A program made the position numbers and the translations under genes. This document shows, piece by piece, positions 7,641 to 14,781 of a stretch of DNA of 43,275 nucleotides. The stretch spans positions 1-43,275 of the forward strand of contig CAKUTL010000010.1 in assembly GCA_934692295.1 (NCBI GenBank), given 5' to 3'. Origin of the DNA: an uncultured Candidatus Melainabacteria bacterium. Lineage in GTDB: Bacteria > Cyanobacteriota > Vampirovibrionia > Gastranaerophilales > Gastranaerophilaceae. Every line of letters starts with the position of its first letter. Position 1 is the first letter of the stretch. The notes beneath the pieces were generated by a model that saw only the letters and a list, made by a program, of their open reading frames with translations, was not told the origin of the DNA and searched no databases.

Positions 7641-7988
7641 ATGAATGAAGATAAAGAAATTGAAAAAATTCTATTGAATGATGAAGAATATGACAATTTT
7701 GTAAACAGAAAAACGGAACAAGATTTTGAAAAAGAACTTGAAAATTCCGGTTCAAAATATATTTGCACAGAGGATTTTAAATCCGTACCCAAAGACAAAT
7801 TATTTTCCAAAAACACCTTGTATTCTGTGATAAATAAAACCAGTAAAACAAAATCTTATATAAATGGGGTACAAGCAGAGGGATTTCTCGGCTCACAAGA
7901 AATTGTTAGGGATAATTTCTTAAGCAAAAAGGTCGATTCTTTTGTTGCCGGTGATATGTATATAAAATTCTATAAGTACAAGGGGTAG
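7641..7988 (+). CDS. Unknown acidic phage-cluster protein
   Basis: 115 aa, Asp/Glu/Lys-rich with no recognisable motif. N-terminal half is charged and probably helical (NEDKEIEKILLNDEEYDNFV); C-terminal half contains SYINGVQAEGFLGSQEIVRD, probably beta-rich. It lies 12 bases after the small terminase and three bases before the next gene, with GAGGAAAT as ribosome-binding site, so it is co-transcribed with them. I cannot assign a function. Confidence 0.6.
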   Translation: MNEDKEIEKILLNDEEYDNFVNRKTEQDFEKELENSGSKYICTEDFKSVPKDKLFSKNTLYSVINKTSKTKSYINGVQAEGFLGSQEIVRDNFLSKKVDSFVAGDMYIKFYKYKG

Positions 7989-7991
7989 TTT

Positions 7992-8504
7992 ATGTTTTGC
8001 AAATTTGTGCAAGTTTTATATAAGCCTTCTCTAAACCAATTCTCTAATTTGCACTATATCCCTGATATTCAAAGATGTTACAGCCAATACGCAAAATACC
8101 TCCAAGATGATTTTGCAAAATTCAATGAAAATATTTTATTCTATTTGGAACAATCTTTCCCTTTCTTTTGGGTTGTTTTAAATGAAGAAGATGAATTTAT
8201 GGGATTTGTAGCTTTGGAAAATCCTTGCGGAGATGAAAACCAGCTCTACAGCGTGGAACTTTTAACCTGTTTGGATAAAAAGGCTTGGGGAAGTTTTTCT
8301 CGATATAGTGCAAATATTTTTTTGAAAAAGTGTTTTGAAGAACTGGGGGTTTATAAAATTAAAGCACTTGTTTTTCCTGATAATTTTAGGACTTCAACAT
8401 TACTTAAAACCTCCGGTTTTAAATACGAAACGACATTGAAATCTGAAACTTTGCGTTTTGGGAAACCACAAGATATAGATGTATATGCAAGGTATCGGGA
8501 ATAA
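7992..8504 (+). CDS. GNAT-like acetyltransferase domain protein
   Basis: 170 aa. A strand-rich core FFWVVLNEEDEFMGFVALEN is followed by a helix and IKALVFPDNFRTSTLLKTSG then FKYETTL, the order seen in GCN5-related acetyltransferases (beta4 G-F-V-A, then A-x-V-x-x-x-N-x-x-S-x-x-L-L-x-x-x-G-F). The acetyl-CoA loop (Q/R-x-x-G-x-G/A) is not obvious, so activity is doubtful. GNAT-like proteins occur in some phage virion operons, but the target is unknown. Its start lies three bases after the preceding stop. Confidence 0.55.
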   Translation: MFCKFVQVLYKPSLNQFSNLHYIPDIQRCYSQYAKYLQDDFAKFNENILFYLEQSFPFFWVVLNEEDEFMGFVALENPCGDENQLYSVELLTCLDKKAWGSFSRYSANIFLKKCFEELGVYKIKALVFPDNFRTSTLLKTSGFKYETTLKSETLRFGKPQDIDVYARYRE

Positions 8505-8591
8505 TGAATAAGTCTATAAGTTCATTACAAGGGGAAGAAAATGCCGAATTCATTCCCCTAAGGGAGGATGAGGGGAGCATAAATTTGGAAA

Positions 8592-8750
8592 AGGGGGTTG
8601 GGGGGGCGAAGCCCCTGATGACTCGTTCCATTTAGTCATTCGTGTTTTTCTTTTATAAATATTTTCCCTCGCCATTTTAAAGGGAGAGGGGGTAGGGGTG
8701 AGGGTTTTAATTCCTTTTTTTTTCATCGAAATAAAAAAGAAAAAGTGAAC
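8592..8750 (-). repeat. Family B repeat, expanded reverse copy
   Basis: Begins with the reverse of the GGGGC hairpin (GCGAAGCCCCTGATGACTCG) and ends AAAAAGAAAAAGTGAAC. The centre is replaced by a block TTTTATAAATATTTTCCCTCG...GGGTGAGGGTTTTAAT, shared with 11121-11223. The rest of the 8505-9136 gap holds no gene I can support. Confidence 0.7.
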
Positions 8751-8840
8751 AATGGAATTGTCAAACCCTTTCCCTAGCCCTCCACCCTTGGGGAGGGAAC
8801 TTATTAATGTTGGGGTTGTTACACCAACATTAAAATAATC

Positions 8841-8873
8841 AGCTGGATTGCTTCGCATTCGCTCGCAATGACT
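8841..8873. repeat. 33-bp repeat (family F), copy 1
   Basis: AGCTGGATTGCTTCGCATTC followed by GCTCGCAATGACT. The inverted counterpart is at 11019-11051 with one or two changes. It carries internal GCGA/TCGC symmetry. Confidence 0.75.
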
Positions 8874-8899
8874 GAATTTGAAAAAGGCTTTACGTTTAC

Positions 8900-9008
8900 G
8901 TCATTCTGAGGGGTAAACAGTAGAGTATGTAATATTATTTTGTAATTTACCCGAAGAATCTCTAACTGAACGCATTAGCTAGAGATCCTGAACCAAGTTC
9001 AGGATGAC
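8900..9008. repeat. Family A repeat, intact 109-bp copy
   Basis: GTCATTCTGAGGGGTAAAC at the left end and GTTCAGGATGAC at the right. Internal pairs are GGGGTAAA/TTTACCC and AGAATCTCTAACT/..TAGAGATCCT. A GTTCGTTACAA-type repeat fragment follows at 9013-9070. Confidence 0.85.
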
Positions 9009-9136
9009 ATATAAAACTAAGTGCCTTAATGCCTTAGAGCCTTTTTGTAACGAACCTATTCCACTATCCCATATCCAAAATGAGAGTTTGGGCATTCTTA
9101 ATTTGCACAACAAAAACTAAAAAAGAGGTAAAATTT

Positions 9137-10801
9137 ATGAAAAATGAAAATGAAAATTTAAAAAATCAGAATTTTCTTGATGAACAAATTCTGATAAATA
9201 ATGTTATCGAAAAGTACGATTATTACGAACAAAACAGGACTTCACAACTTTCTGATAATCGTTTAATCCGTTACGCAATTTATAATTCCGACATTCCCAA
9301 AGTAAACGGTTGGGATGCAAAAATTCAGTTGCCGGAAATTTATGAACTTGCTCAAACTTTGAAATCTCATATTGTACAAAATTTGTACTCTCATCCGGAT
9401 GGAATGTTTGACGTTGCGGGGGTTGATGCTAAAACGCAAACTTTTGCAAATCGCCAAAAAGCAATGCTTGTGAATACTTTTGAATCAATGAAAATTGAAG
9501 ATGAGATGGAAAAGATTGTAGATTCAGTAGTTGAAACAGGGGAAGTTACGTTGTTTGTCGGATGGGAAACTAAAACAAGAAAAGTAAGAAGAGCTTTGAG
9601 TGTGGAAGAACAAATTTCTTCAGACACTCAAGATGCTTTTATGGTTGAAGATAAGGTTATTTATGACAATGCGAAGGTCAAATTTATCAACTATGAAGAT
9701 TTTGTTTTTGACAAAAACGGAGTTGATAACTGGGATAGTTGCTCAAAGATTTATAGAACTTATCAAACAATGGATGAAATCAAAACAAACAAATCAAATA
9801 ATATGCTAAATTCTGAAAAACTGGAAATATTGAAAGGAGTGGTGGCAGGAAAAACTTATAAAAACGATTCGAAAAATACCGATAGAAAAATTGAAGTATT
9901 GGAATTTTGGGGCGATGTGAATTTACCAAATGGGGAGGTGTTGAAAAATAAACTTCTTGTTATTGCCGGAAGACGTGTAATTATCAGATATGAAGATAAC
10001 CCTTTTGTCGTTAACCCGTTTATTCACGCAAATATTCTGGAATGTCCGGATACAGGGAGAGGAATTTCACCTTTGCGAGTTGCACTTATCCTAAATAACA
10101 TTTCTTCTACAATTTTGAATAACCAACTTGATGCACTTTCACTTATGATGAATCCTCCATACTTAGCACCTAAAGGATGTTTCAAAGGTCAACAAGATGT
10201 CAGCCCAGGGAAAATTATTGAATATGATTCAGCCCTAATGACAACAACACCAACGCCGCTATCATTCGACAAAGCTATGACAGGTTGGGATTTCTTAAAT
10301 TATTTCAAATCGACAATTGAAAGTGCAACCGGGATTTTCAAAAATATGTCAGGAAATGTCCAAGCCTACGACAGAACAGCAACGGAAATCAACTATTCTG
10401 TCAATGGTCAAGAAGCACGATTGAATATGATTTTGGAAGCTATAAATAGAAAAGTTATTGTTCCAATGGTTGAAAAAACAGCAGAAATTATTTCAAATTT
10501 CAAACTTGGGAAAGAAAGTATTCCTGTTTTTGATAACGGTGCAACAAACTTTATTGATGTTGATGATGACGTTCGAGGTGCAAACTATATTTACCGTTAT
10601 GGAGATAGAAAGGCTATTTTTGAAAGAAAATCTAAACTCAAGGAATTGTTTGAAGTTGTTCAATCGTTCGCAAAAGTAGAAGACGTGGCGTCAAAAATTA
10701 ATTGGCTTGAATGTTTTAAATTCGCACTTGAGCAATATGGGATTGAGAATGCAAATAATTTTCTGTTGCAGGATGTCAAGGACAAGTCTATCGGGGAATA
10801 A
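9137..10801 (+). CDS. Portal protein (podovirus / P22-like)
   Basis: 554 aa from the ATG at 9137, chosen because AAAGAGGTAA precedes it; an in-frame ATG at 9080 has none. N-terminal acidic/Asn-rich segment, then SDIPKVNGWDAKIQLPEIYE, ELAQTLKSHIVQNLYSHPDG, a beta-rich clip region, ILNNQLDALSLMMNPPYLAP and LSFDKAMTGWDFLNYFKSTI, followed by a helix with TATEIN and NRKVIVPMVEKTAEII. The order (N-P-P-x-x-x-P, then T-A-T-E, then V-x-P-M-x-E) is standard for dodecameric portal proteins. It forms the DNA entry pore. The frame is intact. Confidence 0.85.
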   Translation: MKNENENLKNQNFLDEQILINNVIEKYDYYEQNRTSQLSDNRLIRYAIYNSDIPKVNGWDAKIQLPEIYELAQTLKSHIVQNLYSHPDGMFDVAGVDAKTQTFANRQKAMLVNTFESMKIEDEMEKIVDSVVETGEVTLFVGWETKTRKVRRALSVEEQISSDTQDAFMVEDKVIYDNAKVKFINYEDFVFDKNGVDNWDSCSKIYRTYQTMDEIKTNKSNNMLNSEKLEILKGVVAGKTYKNDSKNTDRKIEVLEFWGDVNLPNGEVLKNKLLVIAGRRVIIRYEDNPFVVNPFIHANILECPDTGRGISPLRVALILNNISSTILNNQLDALSLMMNPPYLAPKGCFKGQQDVSPGKIIEYDSALMTTTPTPLSFDKAMTGWDFLNYFKSTIESATGIFKNMSGNVQAYDRTATEINYSVNGQEARLNMILEAINRKVIVPMVEKTAEIISNFKLGKESIPVFDNGATNFIDVDDDVRGANYIYRYGDRKAIFERKSKLKELFEVVQSFAKVEDVASKINWLECFKFALEQYGIENANNFLLQDVKDKSIGE

Positions 10802-10881
10802 GTTTGTTTAAGGGAATAAGGGAAAAGGAAATAGGGGAATAAGTTCGTTACAAAAAGGCTCTAAGACATTAAGGGTTTTAT

Positions 10882-10993
10882 GTCATCCTGAGCAGAGCGA
10901 AGGATCTCTAACTTAGGCGTTCAGGTAGAGATTCTTCGGGTAAATTTGAAATATTTTATTTTCATTTTCTCGATTTCACCCTCAGAATGATGT
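10882..10993. repeat. Family A repeat, 112-bp copy (reverse orientation)
   Basis: GTCATCCTGAGCAGAGCGAA to CCCTCAGAATGAT. The inner GGATCTCTAACTTAGGCG / TAGAGATTC pair is clear. A GTTCGTTACAA-type repeat precedes it (10803-10880). Confidence 0.85.
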
Positions 10994-11018
10994 AAACGTA
11001 AAGCCTTTTCCAATTCAG

Positions 11019-11223
11019 TCATTGCGAGCAAATGCGAAGCAATCCAGCTTATTTTTTTATTGTCAGTGTGGCAACCCGCAGACCTACATTTCATTCGGTG
11101 GGCTAGTGAGCCCACCCTACTAACTTTTATAAATATTTTCCCTCGCCCTTTTTTAAATGGAGAGGGGGTAGGGGTGAGGGTTTTAATTTCTTTTTTCATC
11201 GAAATAAAAAAGAAAAAGTGAAC
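11019..11223. repeat. Cluster of repeats F, D and B before the terminase gene
   Basis: Family F at 11019-11051, family D hairpin GGTGGGCT/AGCCCACC at 11097-11120, and a truncated reverse family B copy at 11121-11223. Together with 10803-10993, every base of this gap is repeat-like and no gene is seen. Confidence 0.75.
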
Positions 11224-11248
11224 ATTACAACTCATAGGAAAATAAATT

Positions 11249-12538
11249 ATGAAATATAAATTACTTGATGCACAAAGAAGATTTTTAGAAATTCCGCACG
11301 ATTATTCTTTGGATGTTGCAGTTTATCTTGGCGGATACGGTTCTGGTAAAACTTTTGCCGGCTCTTTGTTGGGAATTCTATTAGCTCTAAAGTTTGAGGG
11401 AATTCGTGGGCTTGTTGGAGCTCAAACCTATACCCTCGTAAGAGATACAACTTTGCAGTCTTATTTTGAACATTTAGACAATATGAAATTAGTTGAAGAT
11501 GTGGATTACAAGTGGGTTAGTACCGAACAAAAGCTGGTATTTCGCAACGGTTCGGAAATCCTGTTCCGACATTTTGAAGAGCCTAACAAGTTGAAATCGT
11601 TAAACTTGGGATTTGTGGAAATTGAAGAAATGTCCGATATTCCATACGATACTTTCAAAATGCTATTAGCTCGTATGCGTCAAAGAGTTCCGAAAAGTTG
11701 GAAACATTTCACCTATAGAATTTTCGGGCATACAAATCCTGAAATTCAACGGGGATGGATTTATAAGACATTTTTAACCTCTCCTCCGCCTAACTATAGA
11801 GTAATTTCTGCACCGACAACTCAGAATATTTATTTGCCGGATGGTTTTTGTGATGAGTTGAAAAAGTTGTATGACAAAAGCTATTATGAAACCTTTGTTC
11901 TCGGCAAAACAGGAAACTATACTCAAAACCTTGTTGTAAAGGATTTTACTGACGATAATATTCGAGATATAAAATATCACGATAATTTTGACATTCATAT
12001 CAGTTGTGATTTCAATGTTGATCCGATGGCTTGGGTTTTGGCTTATAAAACAGAAGATAAAGTCTTCTATTTTGATGAATTGGTTCTTGAAAATACCACA
12101 ACCTCCAAGACTTGTGATGAATTTTTTCGCCGTTACCCGAACCACAAAGGCAAAATCATTGTTAATGGTGATGCTTCCGGAGATAACCGCTCTTGTACTA
12201 GCGAATATACCAATTACGTTATTATCAAAAAACGTTTAGAGGCTTACGGATATGACGTTGAAATAAAAATTAAGGCTTTTAATCCACCAATAAAAAATAG
12301 AATTGCCGCATTCAACGCAAAAGTTCGAAATACCAATGGGGATATAGGTTTGTACGTTTCACCAAAGTGTGAAAAACTCCTTTATAATATTTATAACCTA
12401 AAATATGTTGAAGGAAGTTCAAGAATTGATGTTCCAACATATTCACAAATCAAACAGGTGAGAGAATTGAAATTCTTATCTCACCCGTTTGATGCTGCAT
12501 CATATTTGGTTGATTTTTATTGGGCTATTGTTTTATAG
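11249..12538 (+). CDS. Terminase large subunit (packaging ATPase / nuclease)
   Basis: 429 aa. Walker A GGYGSGKT at residues 28-35, Walker B FVEIEE at 123-128, then the coupling segment GHTNPEIQRGW. The C-terminal RNase H-like nuclease shows SCDFNVDP (Asp255), VNGDASGDN (Asp309) and HPFDAASYLVD near the end, giving the three metal-binding acids. Length is normal for headful-type podovirus and siphovirus terminases. It cuts and pumps DNA into the capsid through the portal. All catalytic residues are present, so the gene does not look decayed. It is near the end of the cluster instead of at the start. Confidence 0.93.
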   Translation: MKYKLLDAQRRFLEIPHDYSLDVAVYLGGYGSGKTFAGSLLGILLALKFEGIRGLVGAQTYTLVRDTTLQSYFEHLDNMKLVEDVDYKWVSTEQKLVFRNGSEILFRHFEEPNKLKSLNLGFVEIEEMSDIPYDTFKMLLARMRQRVPKSWKHFTYRIFGHTNPEIQRGWIYKTFLTSPPPNYRVISAPTTQNIYLPDGFCDELKKLYDKSYYETFVLGKTGNYTQNLVVKDFTDDNIRDIKYHDNFDIHISCDFNVDPMAWVLAYKTEDKVFYFDELVLENTTTSKTCDEFFRRYPNHKGKIIVNGDASGDNRSCTSEYTNYVIIKKRLEAYGYDVEIKIKAFNPPIKNRIAAFNAKVRNTNGDIGLYVSPKCEKLLYNIYNLKYVEGSSRIDVPTYSQIKQVRELKFLSHPFDAASYLVDFYWAIVL

Positions 12539-12555
12539 AAAAGGGAATTTATTTT

Positions 12556-12783
12556 ATGGAATCATTGTTATATTACTCACCGGTTGTAGTCGTTGTAATT
12601 GTTTTTCTTGTGCAGCAGCGAATAGTTGTTACGCCTGAACAACTAGAACGTAAACACAGAGAAATATTATCAGATATAGAAAATCGTTTTGTATCTATTC
12701 ATAGTTATGAGGATTTAAAATCTCAATTTACTGAAATTAAAGACAAAATAGATAAGATTTATGATTGTTTGATTTTGAAGTGA
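12556..12783 (+). CDS. Small single-helix membrane protein (holin/spanin-like candidate)
   Basis: 75 aa from the ATG at 12556 (AAGGGAATT upstream; a TTG start at 12520 would overlap the terminase). One N-terminal transmembrane helix, LLYYSPVVVVVIVFLVQQRI, is followed by a charged heptad-like helix rich in Glu/Lys. Size and placement after the terminase suggest a lysis-accessory or holin-type protein. No family signature is recognised. Confidence 0.55.
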   Translation: MESLLYYSPVVVVVIVFLVQQRIVVTPEQLERKHREILSDIENRFVSIHSYEDLKSQFTEIKDKIDKIYDCLILK

Positions 12784-12834
12784 GTTCTTAAAACTCTACA
12801 AGGAAATAAATGGATGAGTTCATATACGTAGAAT

Positions 12835-12868
12835 AAAAAGGATGGAATGTATTTCCATCCTTTTTTGT
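12835..12868. terminator. Bidirectional terminator
   Basis: GGATGGAA (12840-12847) / TTCCATCC (12853-12860), extended by A5 on the left and T6 on the right. It ends the virion cluster (+) and the convergent lysozyme gene (-). Confidence 0.85.
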
Positions 12869-12873
12869 TATAT

Positions 12874-14328
12874 TTATCTATTTCTTTGAGCTGATTTCAT
12901 TCGATAATTTATTGTATCACCTTTTTCAGCGTCAATCCACGCTTTTTGAAGATATTTTTTATCTAAACCTTTTTGTCCTTTTAGAACTTGCAAATAATAT
13001 GGTTTATAGGCTTTCATTGCTGCCTTTTGCTTACTTCTAGGCAAATCAGTTAAACCAGAAATAAAACGATACACGTTGCGTCTTTTTAATTCAGAAGAAG
13101 GAGTTATACGTCTTGTATTACATAGAGCTGTTGCATAATGACCATTTGCAAGATTTCCTTTAATATTTCTTGTATATTTATTTGCATGTGGACTTAAAAA
13201 GCCATCCCAAATACCCTTATTATAAGCATTATCCATAATTGCAGCCTTAACGGATGCAGGAGCTTTTTTGTAATTATTAGCTCCTACATATGAGGCTACC
13301 ATTGCTTCGTGTTTTAATATATCTTCTGCTAAAATTTCACAAGCCTTTGAATAAGAAATATTAATTTTATTCTTCAAACTCAATCGTTTTCCATCTACCC
13401 TACCGGTATGTCCGAAACCGATTGTTGGCATCCCAAAGCCATCATCATATGTTCTTAAATCTGGTTTACCTGGATGTTTAGGACTAACTTCTGTTACCGT
13501 TAATAAATCATTTAAATAACCACGGGAAATTCCAGTAATTTTTGCAACATCATTAAGATTTTTTACAGAACCTTTTTTAACAGTATAACGAGCTGGAATA
13601 ATTATTTTAGACCCTTGTTTCAAATGTGAATCAATAATTGCTAAATTATTTTTTCTGAATTTTACATTATAATCACGTCCGGCTTTCAACTGTGGATTTG
13701 CAGCAATAATTTGATAAGTATCTAACTCATATTTCTTAGCTAAATCAACAATACTCTCACCTTTACTTATCGTATGTGAAAAAGCTTTATGCGTTACAAT
13801 ATTTTTATTACTAAACAATACACTTGAATAGTGATTAACAATGTTATCTTTTTCATTCTTTGAAATTCCTTTATCGGCGGAAACATTTTTCTCTGCCTGA
13901 AAAGCCATTACTGCACTTGTTTTTTCATTTCCACTTGATACATAAACAGATATTTTATTTTCATTAGTAAATTTCTTCGGATTCAAAACTGAGTATCCTT
14001 TTGCAAGAAATTCTGAAATATCTTTTGTAAATCCGCCTTTTTTAAATTTATTCATAGCAGAATTCATATCAGCTTTACTAAAAGTTAATTTTCCTGTTCC
14101 TTCATTAGTATTATTTGCCATAGCCTTAAATGTTGCAAATTGATAATTCGTCATTTTAACAGAATTTACAGTTTCTTTTTTACCGGAGTCTTTATCAAAT
14201 ACACTAATTTTGCCATCTTTTTCTGCGGTATAAACTTTGTTTCTTTTAGAAAAAGAACAACCTTTTTCCATTTTAACAGTATGAGTTTTTTCTCCAACTT
14301 TCATTTGTAAATCAATAAAATTTGACAT
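12874..14328 (-). CDS. LysM-containing GH24 (T4-type) lysozyme with unknown N-terminal domain
   Basis: 484 aa from the ATG at 14328, which has AGAGGA upstream; the frame extends a further 34 codons to 14430. Residues 1-170: unknown Lys-rich domain without signal peptide. About 183-246: LysM (HTISKGESIVDLAKKYELDT ... QGSKIIIPARY), with a weaker second repeat to ~278. From ~280: GH24 muramidase with Glu280, YDDGFGMPTIGFGHTG (Asp295/296, Thr302) and MDNAYNKGIWDGF. It would cleave the glycan backbone of peptidoglycan. Its promoter-leader is nearly identical to that of the orphan gene at 31579-32220, so it looks host-regulated, although it lies next to the virion cluster. It could equally be an endolysin recruited by the host. 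Confidence 0.8.
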   Translation of the reverse strand: MSNFIDLQMKVGEKTHTVKMEKGCSFSKRNKVYTAEKDGKISVFDKDSGKKETVNSVKMTNYQFATFKAMANNTNEGTGKLTFSKADMNSAMNKFKKGGFTKDISEFLAKGYSVLNPKKFTNENKISVYVSSGNEKTSAVMAFQAEKNVSADKGISKNEKDNIVNHYSSVLFSNKNIVTHKAFSHTISKGESIVDLAKKYELDTYQIIAANPQLKAGRDYNVKFRKNNLAIIDSHLKQGSKIIIPARYTVKKGSVKNLNDVAKITGISRGYLNDLLTVTEVSPKHPGKPDLRTYDDGFGMPTIGFGHTGRVDGKRLSLKNKINISYSKACEILAEDILKHEAMVASYVGANNYKKAPASVKAAIMDNAYNKGIWDGFLSPHANKYTRNIKGNLANGHYATALCNTRRITPSSELKRRNVYRFISGLTDLPRSKQKAAMKAYKPYYLQVLKGQKGLDKKYLQKAWIDAEKGDTINYRMKSAQRNR

Positions 14329-14382
14329 AAGCAATCCTCTAAATTTTCTTTTAGTCCTCGTTAATGAACTTCCCTTACGGAT

Positions 14383-14498
14383 TAATAAAAAATTTTGAAA
14401 AAAGATAATTGCCCCGCCCCACCACATCATATCATATCATATCATATAGGGCATTATAACTGGGTTTTAGCCATTTAACATTCAGTTTTACATTTCTT
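14383..14498 (-). promoter_or_regulatory. Promoter-leader with (ATCAT)4.4 tandem repeat, copy 1
   Basis: On the minus strand: TATAAT -10 (14453-14458), then at about +1 a 5-bp tandem repeat (plus strand ATCAT x4.4, 14426-14447), then a GTGGTGGGGCGGGGCAATTA block and an A/T-rich leader to the lysozyme start. Nearly the same ~115 bp occurs at 32263-32378. Confidence 0.75.
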
Positions 14499-14578
14499 AA
14501 TAAAGCCTATTAGCAAAGTAGTCTTACGTCGAAATTTATATGAATGTAGATGAAATTTTCTAACCCAACATTTAGTAC

Positions 14579-14699
14579 TGCCATTCCGAACTAAATTCGG
14601 AATGACAGTACAAATATAATAGCTCGTGTTCAGTCAGAGATTCTTCGGGTAAATTGCAAAAGATTATTACATCCACTACAGTCTATCCCTCAGAATGAC
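14579..14699. repeat. Family A repeat, diverged copy
   Basis: Left part is CATTCCGAA/TTCGGAATGAC; the right part has GAGATTCTTCGGGTAAATT and ends CCCTCAGAATGAC. The remaining 14499-14578 stretch shows nothing recognisable. Confidence 0.7.
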
Positions 14700-14729
14700 G
14701 TAACCGTAAAGAACTTAAGACTTATAGAC

Positions 14730-14763
14730 AAAAAAATCCGGATGAGTTGCACACCATCCGGAG
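14730..14763 (-). terminator. Terminator of the MFS exporter operon
   Basis: CCGGATG / CATCCGG stem with 10-base loop; the A7 run on the plus strand is the T tract on the minus strand. It lies 19 bases beyond the MFS stop. Confidence 0.88.
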
Positions 14764-14781
14764 ATAACATAAATTGGGAAT

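Noticed and set aside
8592..8858. Pro-rich minus-strand open frame across the repeat (TPTPSPF-like translation)
   Set aside because: The frame is a translation of the family B and CCTCTCC-type repeats, and a similar one arises from the reverse repeat at 10921-11235; no ribosome-binding site.
12874..14430. 34-residue N-terminal extension of the lysozyme from the ATGs in the tandem repeat
   Set aside because: AGAGGA precedes the ATG at 14328, and the same upstream frame is closed by a stop in the second copy of the leader, so it is more likely a uORF or untranslated.
14426..14447. Tandem ATCAT repeat as a CRISPR array
   Set aside because: Units are 5 bp with no spacers and no cas genes nearby. 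No CRISPR array is visible anywhere in the window.
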